Made by a program: the position numbers and the translations under genes. This document shows positions 44,168-53,768 of a stretch of DNA of 64,000 nucleotides, piece after piece. The stretch is from Pantoea rwandensis (GTDB lineage: Bacteria; Pseudomonadota; Gammaproteobacteria; Enterobacterales; Enterobacteriaceae): contig NZ_MLFR01000017.1 in NCBI RefSeq assembly GCF_002095475.1, positions 1 through 64,000 on the forward strand. The letters are read 5' to 3'. The notes under the pieces were generated by a model. That model worked only from the letters and a program-made list of their open reading frames with translations. It searched no databases and was not told the DNA's origin. How positions within the stretch are numbered: the stretch's first letter is position 1; every line of letters begins with the position of its first letter.

Positions 44168-45540
44168 TTGGAAGTTTGACCACCCGCATCTTCGCCATCT
44201 TCTGGCTTACGCTGGCGCTGGTGTTGATGCTGGTTTTAATGGTGCCCAAACTCGACTCTCGCCAGATGACATCATTGCTGGAAAGTGAGCAACGACAGGG
44301 CACCATGATTGAACAGCACGTGGAAGCAGAGCTGTCACAAGATCCCCCCAACGATTTGATGTGGTGGCGCCGGCTGTTTCGCGCGATTGATAAGTGGGCA
44401 CCACCAGGCCAGCGCTTGCTGTTGGTGACCAGCGAAGGACGCGTGATCGGCGCACAGCACAATGAAATGCAGGTGATTCGTAACTTTATCGGCCAGTCTG
44501 ATAACGCCGACCATCCGCAGAAAAAGAAATATGGGCGTTTAGAGATGGTGGGGCCTTTTGCCGTCCGTGACGGTGAAGATAACTATCAACTTTACCTGAT
44601 TCGCCCCGCAACCAGCTCGCAGCTTGATTTTGTTAATCTACTCTTTGATCGGCCTTTACTCCTGCTGATTGTGACGATGCTGATTAGCTCACCGTTGTTG
44701 CTCTGGCTAGCGTGGAGTCTCGCTCGTCCAGCACGCAAACTTAAATATGCGGCGGATGAAGTAGCGAGCGGTAATTTACGCCAGCACCCAGAACTGGAAT
44801 CCGGTCCACAAGAGTTCCTTGCAGCAGGCTCGAGCTTTAACCAAATGGTCAGCGCACTCGAACGCATGATGACGGCTCAACAGCGCCTGCTGTCCGATAT
44901 CAGCCATGAACTGCGTACACCATTAACCCGACTTCAGCTGGCAACTGCGCTGTTACGTCGTCGCAATGGTGAAGGAAAAGAGCTGCAGCGCATCGAAATG
45001 GAAGCTCAGCGTCTCGATGGCATGATTAACGACCTACTGGTCTTGTCACGCACGCAACACAAGAATGCGCTCGTCAGTGAAGCAATGAAGGCTAATCAGC
45101 TGTGGAATGGCGTGCTAGAAGACGCCAAGTTTGAAGCCGAGCAGATGGGCAAAACCATGGATGTACCCTATCCGCCGGGTCCCTGGCCGCTGTACGGCAA
45201 CCCGCACGCGCTGGAGAGTGCGTTGGAAAACATTGTGCGTAATGCGCTGCGTTATTCCCATAACCACATCAGCGTCAGCTTCTCAGTGGATATTCAGGGT
45301 ATTACCGTTCATGTCGATGATGATGGCCCTGGCGTCAGTGCTGAGGACCGCGAGCAGATCTTCCGTCCATTTTATCGCACTGATGAAGCACGCGATCGCG
45401 AATCTGGCGGAACCGGCTTAGGTTTGGCTATCGTTGAAACCGCTGTTCAGCAACACCGTGGCTGGGTAAAAGCCGATGACAGCCCACTCGGCGGCCTGCG
45501 GCTGACACTCTGGTTACCGCTGTACTCCGCCCGTAAATAA
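44164..45540 (+). CDS. cpxA: Envelope-stress sensor kinase CpxA
   Basis: Inner-membrane histidine kinase. The 458 residues include a first membrane helix (about 8-27), a periplasmic sensor region, a second helix (about 163-185), a HAMP segment, the phosphorylated His248 ([10 protein letters not shown]), and the ATPase boxes [20 protein letters not shown] and [10 protein letters not shown]. Translation is coupled to cpxR by a 4-bp overlap. trmL follows after 35 bp, unlike E. coli. Confidence 0.98.
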   Translation: MIGSLTTRIFAIFWLTLALVLMLVLMVPKLDSRQMTSLLESEQRQGTMIEQHVEAELSQDPPNDLMWWRRLFRAIDKWAPPGQRLLLVTSEGRVIGAQHNEMQVIRNFIGQSDNADHPQKKKYGRLEMVGPFAVRDGEDNYQLYLIRPATSSQLDFVNLLFDRPLLLLIVTMLISSPLLLWLAWSLARPARKLKYAADEVASGNLRQHPELESGPQEFLAAGSSFNQMVSALERMMTAQQRLLSDISHELRTPLTRLQLATALLRRRNGEGKELQRIEMEAQRLDGMINDLLVLSRTQHKNALVSEAMKANQLWNGVLEDAKFEAEQMGKTMDVPYPPGPWPLYGNPHALESALENIVRNALRYSHNHISVSFSVDIQGITVHVDDDGPGVSAEDREQIFRPFYRTDEARDRESGGTGLGLAIVETAVQQHRGWVKADDSPLGGLRLTLWLPLYSARK

Positions 45541-45575
45541 TTTGCTATGCTTCGGCCCTCGTTTCCGGGGGCCTT

Positions 45576-46049
45576 ATGCTAAATATCGTTTTATTTGAAC
45601 CTGAAATCCCGCCTAACACGGGTAACATTATTCGTCTATGTGCCAATACCGGCTTTCAATTGCATTTGATTGAGCCGCTGGGCTTTGCTTGGGATGATAA
45701 ACGCCTGCGCCGTGCAGGGCTGGATTATCACGAATATACCTCGTTAAAAAAACACCCCAATTACGCCGCATTTCTCGCGTCAGAAGCGCCACAGCGCCTA
45801 TTTGCTTTGACGACCAAAGGCACACCAGCACACAGTGCCGTGAGCTACCAGGAAGGGGATTATTTACTGTTTGGCCCGGAAAGCCGTGGATTGCCAGCGG
45901 AGATTCTCAACGCTCTGCCCGCTGAGCAGAAAATTCGTATTCCGATGATGGCGGAAAGTCGCAGTATGAACTTATCGAACGCCGTATCGGTGGTGGTTTA
46001 TGAAGCCTGGCGCCAGCTTGGGTACGCTGGCGCACTGATCAAGGATTAG
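45576..46049 (+). CDS. trmL: tRNA (cytidine/uridine-2'-O-)-methyltransferase TrmL
   Basis: SPOUT-class enzyme that methylates the wobble position of two leucine tRNAs. The 157 residues match E. coli TrmL, with [36 protein letters not shown] and the knot region [27 protein letters not shown]. It is convergent with cysE and overlaps it by 4 bp. It may be read through from cpxRA. Confidence 0.97.
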   Translation: MLNIVLFEPEIPPNTGNIIRLCANTGFQLHLIEPLGFAWDDKRLRRAGLDYHEYTSLKKHPNYAAFLASEAPQRLFALTTKGTPAHSAVSYQEGDYLLFGPESRGLPAEILNALPAEQKIRIPMMAESRSMNLSNAVSVVVYEAWRQLGYAGALIKD

Positions 46050-46861
46050 ATACCGTCGCCATATTCAAAGCCAGCGCCAGTAAAGTGCTGGTCCATATCC
46101 ATTGACGGTTTATCACTGGTAGGTTTGCCGACAATACGCGCCGGTACGCCTGCCGCGGTGGTGTGCGGTGGCACGGGTTGCAGTACGACAGATCCGGCGC
46201 CAATTTTTGCGCCGCGGCCGACTTCGATATTGCCCAGAATTTTGGCACCGGCACCAATCATCACACCTTCACGGATTTTCGGATGGCGATCGCCACTGGT
46301 TTTCCCCGTGCCCCCTAGCGTAACTGATTGCAAAATCGACACGTCGTTCTCGACCACTGCTGTTTCACCAATAACAATGCCGGTTGCATGGTCAAGCATG
46401 ATTCCGCGACCAATACGTGCAGCCGGGTGAATGTCGACAGCGAAAGAGACCGAAATCTCATTCTGCAAATAGACGGCCAGTGCGCGACGTCCCTCTTTCC
46501 ACAACCAATGGCCAATGCGGTACGCCTGCAGCGCATGAAAGCCCTTCAGGTATAACAGTGGCGTGGAGTATTTATCGACCGCTGGGTCACGCTGACGCAC
46601 CGCCTGAATATCATAAGCCGCAGAGACGATCATCTCCGGGTCTTCACGGTAAGCTTCTTCAACGATTTCGCGTACGGCGATGGCTGGCATGATGGGATTA
46701 GCGAGCTTATTCGCCAGCATATAGCTCAGCGCGCTACCGAGATTTTCATGCTTGAGCAATGTCGCGTGATAAAAACTGGCCAGCATAGGTTCACAATCAG
46801 CCAGCGCTCTGGCTTCAGCTTTGATGTTGTTCCAGACCAGTTCTAACTCTTCTGACGACAT
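46046..46861 (-). CDS. cysE: Serine O-acetyltransferase CysE
   Basis: Makes O-acetylserine for cysteine synthesis and is feedback-inhibited by cysteine. The 271 residues have a helical N-terminal domain ([25 protein letters not shown]), then a left-handed beta-helix of hexapeptide repeats with [25 protein letters not shown]. The C-terminus ends [17 protein letters not shown], and its final Ile is the residue expected to contact the CysK partner. A terminator stands between it and gpsA. Confidence 0.97.
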   Translation of the reverse strand: MSSEELELVWNNIKAEARALADCEPMLASFYHATLLKHENLGSALSYMLANKLANPIMPAIAVREIVEEAYREDPEMIVSAAYDIQAVRQRDPAVDKYSTPLLYLKGFHALQAYRIGHWLWKEGRRALAVYLQNEISVSFAVDIHPAARIGRGIMLDHATGIVIGETAVVENDVSILQSVTLGGTGKTSGDRHPKIREGVMIGAGAKILGNIEVGRGAKIGAGSVVLQPVPPHTTAAGVPARIVGKPTSDKPSMDMDQHFTGAGFEYGDGI

Positions 46862-46878
46862 TGCTATGTGCTCCCGAT

Positions 46879-46901
46879 AAAAAAAGCGCCTGAGAGGCGC
46901 T
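46879..46901 (-). terminator. Terminator between gpsA and cysE
   Basis: AGCGCC/GGCGCT hairpin followed by T7 on the minus strand, ending about 17 nt before the cysE start codon and just ahead of its GGGAG ribosome site. It would separate cysE from secB-gpsA transcription or act as an attenuator. Confidence 0.85.
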
Positions 46902-46928
46902 GCAGGTGGTTTAGCTGAGCATCTTGCT

Positions 46929-47948
46929 TCAGCTTTGGCTGTTTTCGTCCTTCCTTGCACGGCCAAGTAAACTCAATGCTGCCTCCCGCGCCGATTTTTC
47001 GCAATACAGGACCTGATAAATCTGCTCGGTGATGGGCATTTCAACCCCCATGCGTGCCGCCAACGCTTTGACTTCTTTAGTGTTTCTATAGCCTTCTACA
47101 ACTTGTCCGATAATGCGCTGCGCCTCATCAACACTTTCGCCCTGTCCCAACATCATGCCAAAACGTCGATTGCGTGATTGATTATCGGTACAAGTCAGCA
47201 CTAAATCGCCCAGTCCTGCCATTCCCATGAAGGTGGTCGGGTCGGCACCCAATGCGGCGCCCAGGCGGCTCATTTCTGTTAATCCACGTGTAATAAGCGC
47301 AGTACGCGCGTTAGCGCCAAAACCAATCCCATCGGAAATACCCGCACCTATAGCAATCACGTTTTTCACCGCGCCGCCAAGCTGTACGCCAATGAAATCT
47401 GGATTGTTGTAGACGCGGAAGCTTTTGCCACAGTGAAGCTTTTGCTGCAGATCTTCAGCAAATTGAGCATCGGTTGCAGCTAGCGCAATCGCAGTCGGTA
47501 ATCCCGCAGCTAATTCTTTTGCAAAGGTTGGCCCAGAAATCACCGCCAGAGGAATGCTATCCCCCAGGATTTCACGGGCGACGTCCTGCAATAAACGGCC
47601 AGTCTCTTTTTCGAGTCCCTTAGTCGCCCATACGATACGAGAATCAGCGCGTAAGTGCGGCTTAAGCTGAGTCAGCACATCGCCAAAAACATGGCTGGGC
47701 ACGACAACGAGCAGGTCGCGACTGGCACTGACGACAGTCGCCAGGTCGGCTTCTGGGGCAAGATTGTCGGGGAACGGAACATCGGGAAGGAATGCGGTAT
47801 TGCAGCGGTCAGCCTGGAGTTGAGCCACACTTTTCGGGTTGTGGCCCCAGAGCAAAACAGGATGACCATTGCGGGCCAATGTGATGGCCAGAGCGGTGCC
47901 GTACGAGCCGGCACCGATGACGCTAATCGAAGCGTTGAGTGTAGTCAT
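46929..47948 (-). CDS. gpsA: Glycerol-3-phosphate dehydrogenase [NAD(P)+] GpsA
   Basis: Makes sn-glycerol 3-phosphate for phospholipids. The 339 residues show [12 protein letters not shown] for NAD(P), [12 protein letters not shown], the catalytic Lys in [13 protein letters not shown], and [11 protein letters not shown]. Its ATG overlaps the secB stop by one base (TGATG), so translation is coupled. Confidence 0.98.
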   Translation of the reverse strand: MTTLNASISVIGAGSYGTALAITLARNGHPVLLWGHNPKSVAQLQADRCNTAFLPDVPFPDNLAPEADLATVVSASRDLLVVVPSHVFGDVLTQLKPHLRADSRIVWATKGLEKETGRLLQDVAREILGDSIPLAVISGPTFAKELAAGLPTAIALAATDAQFAEDLQQKLHCGKSFRVYNNPDFIGVQLGGAVKNVIAIGAGISDGIGFGANARTALITRGLTEMSRLGAALGADPTTFMGMAGLGDLVLTCTDNQSRNRRFGMMLGQGESVDEAQRIIGQVVEGYRNTKEVKALAARMGVEMPITEQIYQVLYCEKSAREAALSLLGRARKDENSQS

Positions 47949-48412
47949 CAGGCATCCTGACGTGGCGCTTCGCCTTCACCTTGCTGCTGCAGATAGTTCA
48001 TGAACAGGGCATCAAAGTTGACTGGCGCCAGATTGAGCTGCGGGAAGGTACCGCGAGACACGAGGCTGGTGATGCATTCACGTGCATACGGGAACAGGAT
48101 GTTCGGGCAGTATGCACCAAGGCAATGCGCCATCTGAGTGCCTTCGATACCGCTAATAGTGAAAATACCTGCTTGCTGTACTTCGCACAGGAATGCAGTG
48201 TCTTCACCCACAGTAGCTGTCACGGTAACGCGCAGAACCACTTCATACACTTCATCAGCCAGCTGTGAAGAGGCAGTGTCCAGGTCCAGCTTGACTTCGG
48301 GTTCCCACTCTTTCTGGAAAACCTGAGGTGCATTCGGTGCTTCGTAAGAAACGTCTTTGGTGAAAACACGTTGAATCTGGAACTGCATTTCGTTAGTGCT
48401 ATGTTCTGACAT
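47948..48412 (-). CDS. secB: Protein-export chaperone SecB
   Basis: Tetrameric cytosolic chaperone that keeps preproteins unfolded and hands them to SecA. The 154 residues match E. coli, including [21 protein letters not shown] and the SecA-contact acidic segment. It sits between grxC and gpsA in the co-oriented yibN-grxC-secB-gpsA run. Confidence 0.98.
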   Translation of the reverse strand: MSEHSTNEMQFQIQRVFTKDVSYEAPNAPQVFQKEWEPEVKLDLDTASSQLADEVYEVVLRVTVTATVGEDTAFLCEVQQAGIFTISGIEGTQMAHCLGAYCPNILFPYARECITSLVSRGTFPQLNLAPVNFDALFMNYLQQQGEGEAPRQDA

Positions 48413-48451
48413 GTTACTAAATCCTGTGAGTTAAATTGTCTGACCGAAAAA

Positions 48452-48706
48452 TTATGCCTGGAGTAAGGGATCAAGTCCCTGACGCCCATCCAGCGCGTAA
48501 AGATCGTCACAGCCACCAATGTGCTGCGCATCAATAAAAATCTGCGGAACTGTCGTACGACCACTACGCTGGATCATCTCTTCACGTTTCGCCGCGTCCC
48601 CATCAATGGGAATCTCTTGGTACGACACGCCTTTCTGATCCAGTAGCGCCTTTGCCCGATGGCAATAGGGGCAAGTGACTTTGGTGTAAATCTCAATATT
48701 AGCCAT
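48452..48706 (-). CDS. grxC: Glutaredoxin 3 GrxC
   Basis: Small glutathione-dependent dithiol oxidoreductase. The 84 residues include the active site CPYC (Cys12, Cys15), the cis-Pro motif TVPQIFID, and the glutathione-binding GGCDDLYALD. It lies 17 bp after yibN and 39 bp before secB. Confidence 0.97.
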   Translation of the reverse strand: MANIEIYTKVTCPYCHRAKALLDQKGVSYQEIPIDGDAAKREEMIQRSGRTTVPQIFIDAQHIGGCDDLYALDGRQGLDPLLQA

Positions 48707-48723
48707 GTGGTTACCTCTGGGAA

Positions 48724-49155
48724 TTATTTGCCACGTACCAGCGGCAGATTCTCGCCACTCCAGCCACTCACGCCATCTTTCAGCACGGAGACTTTCTCGA
48801 AGCCTTCGGCACTCAGTTTCGCAGCGGACTCACCTGCGCTCTGACCCGTCGCGCATACCACAATTATGGGTTGCGACTTGTGCTTTTCCAGCTCGGCAAA
48901 GCTTCCTTTTTTGATATCAGCTGCTGCAATGTTCAGCGCCCCTGAAATGTGTCCTTTGCGATAATCATCACGCGAACGCACGTCTACAACCACCGCGTCC
49001 TCTTTGTTGATCAGGTGGGTAGCTTCACCACGGCTGACGGTTTTTACCTTTGAGAACATTCCTTTAACGGTAGTCACAATCACCAGAACGAGTAAAACAA
49101 CCCATGCCAGACTCAGGATGGTGTGATTGCTTGCAAACTGCATAATTTCTTGCAT
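48724..49155 (-). CDS. yibN: Membrane-anchored rhodanese-like protein YibN
   Basis: The 143 residues have one N-terminal membrane helix (about 10-32) and a rhodanese domain with the active-site loop VVCATGQS, so the sulfur-accepting Cys is kept. The physiological substrate is not known. In E. coli gpmM lies next to yibN; here the next gene is envC, 249 bp away on the other strand. Confidence 0.93.
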   Translation of the reverse strand: MQEIMQFASNHTILSLAWVVLLVLVIVTTVKGMFSKVKTVSRGEATHLINKEDAVVVDVRSRDDYRKGHISGALNIAAADIKKGSFAELEKHKSQPIIVVCATGQSAGESAAKLSAEGFEKVSVLKDGVSGWSGENLPLVRGK

Positions 49156-49404
49156 GAGGGGTAACGACTCCAGACCGGGCTAATAAGCTAAAACAAGGGT
49201 TCTGAGTATACCTGCGCCACTTCGCATGTACAGTCGCGAAGGGGACAGAGTTACGATTTGTGCGTCATTTTCCAAAAAAAGTGTTCTAATCGCAAAATTA
49301 AGACAAAGTTTATGCCAGTAAGCTTGGCACCGACATCTTTCGTAAAGCAAAACCCGCCCGGGATAACTGGTAAGCGGCTGTTCATCGTGGAATAATTATC
49401 GACT
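49156..49404. other. yibN-envC divergent gap; gpmM absent
   Basis: No reading frame of convincing size or family is present in these 249 bp, and no trace of gpmM (about 1.5 kb in E. coli) is visible. The stretch presumably holds the promoters of the two divergent transcription units; I could not assign them. Confidence 0.6.
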
Positions 49405-50706
49405 ATGAAGGGAAAAGCGACCGTTTCATACACAAGGACCCGTTACAACGGCCCAGCGCATCCGTTGTTATTTCGCTGGTCCGAAATCTCCCTAAGCCTG
49501 CTCTGTGCGGGCGCGCTGTTGTTGCCTGTTGCCGCTCAAAGTGCAGATGACAGCAAAACCCAGCTAAAATCCATTCAGCAGAATATCGCCGAGAAAGAAA
49601 AAAGCGTTAAAGCGCAAAAAGTGCAACGCAGCAAGCTGCTGGATCAGCTGCAAAGTCAGGAAAAAGTGATTGCACAGGCCAGCCGTCAACTACGCGAAAC
49701 TCACAATAGTTTGGCGGCACTCAATGGCGAAATTGCGCAAACCACCGCCTCGATATCTCGCCTGGAAAAACAGCAGGCACAGCAGGAAAAACTGCTCGCT
49801 CAGCAATTGGACGCGGCTTTCCGTCAGGGCCAGCACAATGGTTTACAGTTGCTGCTTGGCGGTGAAGAAGCACAACGCAGCGAACGCATTCTGGCTTACT
49901 TCGGCTACCTTAATGCTGCACGGCAGAAAAATATCGACGACCTCAAGCAAACTCAACAGCAGTTGGCCGATCAGCGTAAGGCATTGCAGGACAAACAAGA
50001 GCAGCAAAAATCCCTGTTAGCCCAGCAGCAGTCACAGCAAACCAAACTGGAAACCGCCAGTGCCGCGCGTAAAAAAACCCTGACGGTGCTGGAGAGTTCA
50101 CTGGAAAAAGACCAAGCGGACCTGGTCGAAATGCGTGAAAACGAAAGCCGCCTGCAGGATAAAATTGCCAAAGCAGAACGTGAGGCGCGTGAGCGCGCAG
50201 AACGTGAAGCGCGCGAAGCTGAAAAAGTTCGCCAACGTCAGGCTCAAGCGAAAGCCAAGGGATCCAGCTATCAACCTACGCAGAGTGAACGCGAGTTGAT
50301 GGCGCGTACCGGCGGGCTTGGCAAGCCAGGTGGACAAGCCGTTTGGCCGGTGAACGGACGTATTGAACATCGTTTCGGTGAATCCATGCAGGGTGAACTG
50401 CGCTGGAAAGGTCTGGTAATTGATGCACCAGAAGGTACCGAAGTGAAAGCCATCGCCGATGGACGCGTACTGATGGCCGATTGGTTGCAAGGCTACGGTC
50501 TGGTTGTGGTACTGGAACACGGTAAAGGCGACATGAGTCTTTACGGCTACAACCAAAGTGCGCTGGTGAGCGTCGGTACTCAGGTGAAGGCAGGACAGCC
50601 TATCGCGCTTGTGGGTACCAGCGGCGGCCGCGGCACGCCATCGCTCTACTTTGAAATCCGACGTCAGGGACAGGCCGTCAATCCACTACCGTGGTTAGGA
50701 AGATAA
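49405..50706 (+). CDS. envC: Septal amidase activator EnvC
   Basis: Periplasmic protein recruited by FtsEX that activates the amidases AmiA and AmiB. The 433 residues have a long signal region (cut near residue 47, after AQSA), two coiled-coil stretches (about 50-280), and a C-terminal LytM domain. That domain reads EHRFGESMQGELRWKGLVID and lacks the usual HxxxD zinc ligands, as in the catalytically dead E. coli EnvC. yibQ starts on the very next base after its stop codon. Confidence 0.95.
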   Translation: MKGKATVSYTRTRYNGPAHPLLFRWSEISLSLLCAGALLLPVAAQSADDSKTQLKSIQQNIAEKEKSVKAQKVQRSKLLDQLQSQEKVIAQASRQLRETHNSLAALNGEIAQTTASISRLEKQQAQQEKLLAQQLDAAFRQGQHNGLQLLLGGEEAQRSERILAYFGYLNAARQKNIDDLKQTQQQLADQRKALQDKQEQQKSLLAQQQSQQTKLETASAARKKTLTVLESSLEKDQADLVEMRENESRLQDKIAKAEREARERAEREAREAEKVRQRQAQAKAKGSSYQPTQSERELMARTGGLGKPGGQAVWPVNGRIEHRFGESMQGELRWKGLVIDAPEGTEVKAIADGRVLMADWLQGYGLVVVLEHGKGDMSLYGYNQSALVSVGTQVKAGQPIALVGTSGGRGTPSLYFEIRRQGQAVNPLPWLGR

Positions 50707-51615
50707 GTGTTGTTTCAGCCCCGAAAGCTCTCTATCGCACTCTGTGCGCTGTTTTTCACACTTTCTGCTCAGGCAGGTAAGCTCTCGATAGTGATTGATG
50801 ACTTTGGTTATCGGCCCGTTGAAGAGAACAAAGTGCTGCAGATGCCGGCGGCGATTTCTGTCGCCGTACTGCCCAATGCGCCACACGCCCGCGAGATGGC
50901 AACGAAAGCCCATCAAGGTGGGCATGAGGTTCTGATCCATCTGCCAATGGCACCGCTCAGTAAACAGCCGCTTGAGAAAGATACCTTAACCCCGGAGATG
51001 AGCAGCGAAGAGATTGCTCGCATCATTCGTGATGCAACGGGTAAAGTCCCTTTCGCTGTGGGTCTGAACAACCATATGGGCAGCAAAATGACGTCGAGCT
51101 TGTCCGGTATGCAGAAAGTGATGCAGGTACTTAATCAGTACAATTATTACTTTCTCGATAGCATGACAATCGGCAACAGCCAGTCCATTCCAGCGTCACA
51201 GGGCACCCACGTTAAAGTTTTGAAACGCAGAGTGTTCCTGGATGACAGCCAAAATGAGGCATCGATTCGCGAACAGTTTACCCGCGCGGTTAAACTGGCC
51301 CAACGTGATGGCTATGCAATTGCCATTGGCCATCCGCACCCGACGACCGTTCGCGTATTACAGCAGATGCTACCTACTCTGCCCGGCGATATTACGTTGG
51401 TACGGCCTAGCCAGTTACTGAATGAGCCGTTGCATCAAGGGCCAGGTTTGAGGCCCGCGACGCCAACAAAACCGCTACCACCGAAATTTAGCGCGCCAGG
51501 TGTGTGTAAAGTCAGAAAACCACTGCCACCCGTACCCCAGCGTCGTGCGGTAGACCTGGTGATTGAAAAGGTATCAGAAAGCCCACTAATCAAACAGTTA
51601 GGCTCTCTATTCTAA
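50707..51615 (+). CDS. yibQ: Divergent polysaccharide deacetylase family protein YibQ
   Basis: Predicted periplasmic protein of 302 residues with a signal peptide (about 1-23). The deacetylase-like fold is suggested by LSIVIDDFGYRP, AVLPNAPHAREMATKAHQ, LIHLPMAP and GLNNHMGSKM. No substrate is established. The start is GTG immediately after the envC TAA, with a TTG alternative one codon later. The C-terminal ~50 residues are Pro-rich and poorly conserved. It is followed by a terminator. Confidence 0.92.
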   Translation: MLFQPRKLSIALCALFFTLSAQAGKLSIVIDDFGYRPVEENKVLQMPAAISVAVLPNAPHAREMATKAHQGGHEVLIHLPMAPLSKQPLEKDTLTPEMSSEEIARIIRDATGKVPFAVGLNNHMGSKMTSSLSGMQKVMQVLNQYNYYFLDSMTIGNSQSIPASQGTHVKVLKRRVFLDDSQNEASIREQFTRAVKLAQRDGYAIAIGHPHPTTVRVLQQMLPTLPGDITLVRPSQLLNEPLHQGPGLRPATPTKPLPPKFSAPGVCKVRKPLPPVPQRRAVDLVIEKVSESPLIKQLGSLF

Positions 51616-51646
51616 GCTAATCATCAACGACACGAAAAATTAACGT

Positions 51647-51674
51647 TAGTCCCATTCGGGACTCGCGTTTTTTT
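51647..51674 (+). terminator. envC-yibQ terminator
   Basis: AGTCCC/GGGACT hairpin with a CGCG spacer and T7. Confidence 0.82.
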
Positions 51675-51690
51675 CGCTATGATAGCGAAA
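51672..51690. other. Perfect 19-bp palindrome upstream of the first GT9 gene
   Basis: TTTCGCTAT, a central G, and ATAGCGAAA form an uninterrupted inverted repeat between the yibQ terminator and the GT9 start. Its middle contains TATGAT, a possible -10. It could be an operator; no matching regulator is known to me. Confidence 0.45.
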
Positions 51691-51744
51691 TTATTTCCCG
51701 CAACTAATGTCCAATCTGCCGGGTTCTTAGGGTAAATAGTCTTA

Positions 51745-52824
51745 ATGAAAAAGATTTGGAAAATAAATTTAATCAATAGCATACTGAGTTTGCATGCCAA
51801 ACTGAGTCAAATTGATAAAAATAAAACGCCGCTCAGCTCAAATCATGAATTTGAGCGAATTGTTATTTTTTCAACCACCGCATTAGGGGATTTGCTTTTT
51901 AACACCCCAGCAATCAAGGCTATCAAGCTGCGTTATCCAACCGCAAAACTCATGTTAGTTTCCAGTGATAAAAATCGTGGTCTGGTCGAAAACAGTGACT
52001 GGTTTGATGAAGTGGCCATATGGGATAACAAAATCGTTCGCGCCCCCAACCTGATTAGAAAAATCCGGCGATTCAAGCCTGATGTGACTTTTCTTTTACA
52101 CTCCAGCCTTGGTTACGATATTCTTTGCTCCCGACTTGGCGGTTCAAAGTATATTTTGCGTGATAATTTTCGCCATGATAACCCGGTATTCAATCATTGG
52201 CTGGATAAATATTCCACGGGTGTGGATGGCCATATTATTCAACGTAAAATGGATTTAATTAGCACCTTGGGCTGTGATGTTTCTGATATCACGATGCAGT
52301 TCCCGATAGCAATCAATAAAACATCTAGCAATAGCACTGGTCCAACGATTGGATTCCAAATGGGTGCATCAGGAAAAAACCGCTGCTGGCCTGTTGAACA
52401 TTTTGCACAATTAGCTGAGCGTATCCTTTCTGAAAGCGTCGAGGCTAAAATTATATTAACAGGGGCGGGGCAAGATCAGCCAATTGAGCACGCATTCCTC
52501 CAATTGCTACCTGAAGAATATCATTCTCGCGTGATCTCCTATATTGGAAAAACCCATCTTCCTGCATTGATTGAGCTTATCCATTCTATTGACGTTTTAA
52601 TCACAGGTGACACGGGGCCGCTGCATATCGCCATTACTGCTCGGACTCCAACAGTCAGTCTTTATGTCAGTGCGAACCCACGCCATACGGGACCCTATCA
52701 GGATTTGTTGATTCACAAAACGATTCGTATTGAACCGGAAGCAGGTGATGATGCCGTTTATCCGCTGCGTAAGATAAGTGTCGATAGCGTTTATGAAGCG
52801 TTAAACAGTGTGATCAGGAAATAA
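51745..52824 (+). CDS. GT9 (heptosyltransferase-family) glycosyltransferase
   Basis: The 359 residues belong to glycosyltransferase family 9, the ADP-heptose transferases of the LPS core. The N-terminal FSTTALGDLLFNTPAIKAIKL matches the family start, and the C-terminal domain has IGFQMGASGKNRCWP and ITGDTGPLHIAITARTPTVSLY. About 40 residues precede the first strand, so it is longer than WaaC. The exact acceptor is unknown. The codons are visibly A/T-rich (AAT, AAA, ATT) compared with the neighbours, a sign of transfer. It is convergent with the WaaZ-like gene. Confidence 0.85.
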   Translation: MKKIWKINLINSILSLHAKLSQIDKNKTPLSSNHEFERIVIFSTTALGDLLFNTPAIKAIKLRYPTAKLMLVSSDKNRGLVENSDWFDEVAIWDNKIVRAPNLIRKIRRFKPDVTFLLHSSLGYDILCSRLGGSKYILRDNFRHDNPVFNHWLDKYSTGVDGHIIQRKMDLISTLGCDVSDITMQFPIAINKTSSNSTGPTIGFQMGASGKNRCWPVEHFAQLAERILSESVEAKIILTGAGQDQPIEHAFLQLLPEEYHSRVISYIGKTHLPALIELIHSIDVLITGDTGPLHIAITARTPTVSLYVSANPRHTGPYQDLLIHKTIRIEPEAGDDAVYPLRKISVDSVYEALNSVIRK

Positions 52825-52829
52825 TCATT

Positions 52830-52859
52830 TATGCCAGGCAGCCATCGCAGCCTGGCATA
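52830..52859. terminator. Hairpin between the two convergent LPS genes
   Basis: TATGCCAGGC/GCCTGGCATA is a 10-bp perfect stem with A/T-rich flanks on both sides. It probably terminates both transcripts. Confidence 0.75.
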
Positions 52860-52862
52860 TTG

Positions 52863-53768
52863 TTACTCGGAAAAAAGTAATTCAGGTGTTATTTTTTCAA
52901 ACACATCTTCGCCCAAACCACTATTCAGACAGAGATTATACGTTTTGATTTTGGCGCGCTCTAACTCTTTACTCGCGTGGAGAAAAGCCGGTCTGATAAC
53001 ATTTTCAAAATTCGATGAAAGAAAACTGGGAAGTTTATCCCCCTCAGTTTCATAAAATCTTGGCGCAGCAAAGTTATTCATATCGACACCGGCTAATAAA
53101 ATACGATTAGCCCCTAGCCAAGCCGCAATCTGCAGTGCCCAGTATGCCACCGTCCCCGCATCGAAAATACCCTGCCGAATATCCCAAGAAAATCCTGCAC
53201 GCGGTTCAGTTGGGAATAATACAATGCCTTTTTTATCGTGGTAGTTTCGTTCATATTCGTGTGGCATGACCTTTCCACGAAAAACCTTAAAGCTCAGATC
53301 TTCGATAATCGCTAACCGACACTTTATCTCATTTAACGCTGTATTTTTAAGAATGTCATTGAGGCAATGCACGGTTGTAAAAAATACCAGCGCCTCGTCG
53401 TTTAGAACTTCTTTTACGAGGTCGGCGCGCTGCTTAACGAATCCACGATCCACAATAACATAATACGAAAACCTGACATTTTTACGTAAATGATAGGCGC
53501 CATTGACCCCAATAAACGTCGTTCCCGATAGCTTGTGCAAATCAAGTGTATTAACAGAAGGCCCCGTGGCCAGGATGGTAATATCACCACTGGCCTTGGC
53601 ACGTAGTAAATTCAGGTTTTCAAGGGGAACATTCTTTCCGCAGTAAGTTAACTTCTGTATTTGGTCTTCACTGGCGCGGCGAATCGCTATGTACGGCCAA
53701 AAGTTTTCATTGTGCCGCATCACTCGGTGGTGGGTATAACGATAAAGCTGCTTGAAGATGGAAACCAT
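52863..53768 (-). CDS. WaaZ (RfaZ)-like LPS core protein
   Basis: The 301 residues have the layout of WaaZ, which adds a third Kdo to the inner core: ITILATGPSVNTLDL and FIGVNGAYHL early, YYVIVDRGFVKQRAD, and a late LLAGVDMNNFAAPRFYE with LPSFLSS. The resemblance to E. coli WaaZ is one of pattern, so the substrate is not certain. It begins on the base next to the waaC stop codon and ends the hldD-waaF-waaC run, where E. coli has waaL. Base composition is A/T-rich. Confidence 0.6.
   Translation of the reverse strand: MVSIFKQLYRYTHHRVMRHNENFWPYIAIRRASEDQIQKLTYCGKNVPLENLNLLRAKASGDITILATGPSVNTLDLHKLSGTTFIGVNGAYHLRKNVRFSYYVIVDRGFVKQRADLVKEVLNDEALVFFTTVHCLNDILKNTALNEIKCRLAIIEDLSFKVFRGKVMPHEYERNYHDKKGIVLFPTEPRAGFSWDIRQGIFDAGTVAYWALQIAAWLGANRILLAGVDMNNFAAPRFYETEGDKLPSFLSSNFENVIRPAFLHASKELERAKIKTYNLCLNSGLGEDVFEKITPELLFSE

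Noticed and set aside
49405..51615. EnvC as an active LytM endopeptidase
   Set aside because: The zinc ligands of active LytM enzymes are not present at EHRFGES; it is an activator type.
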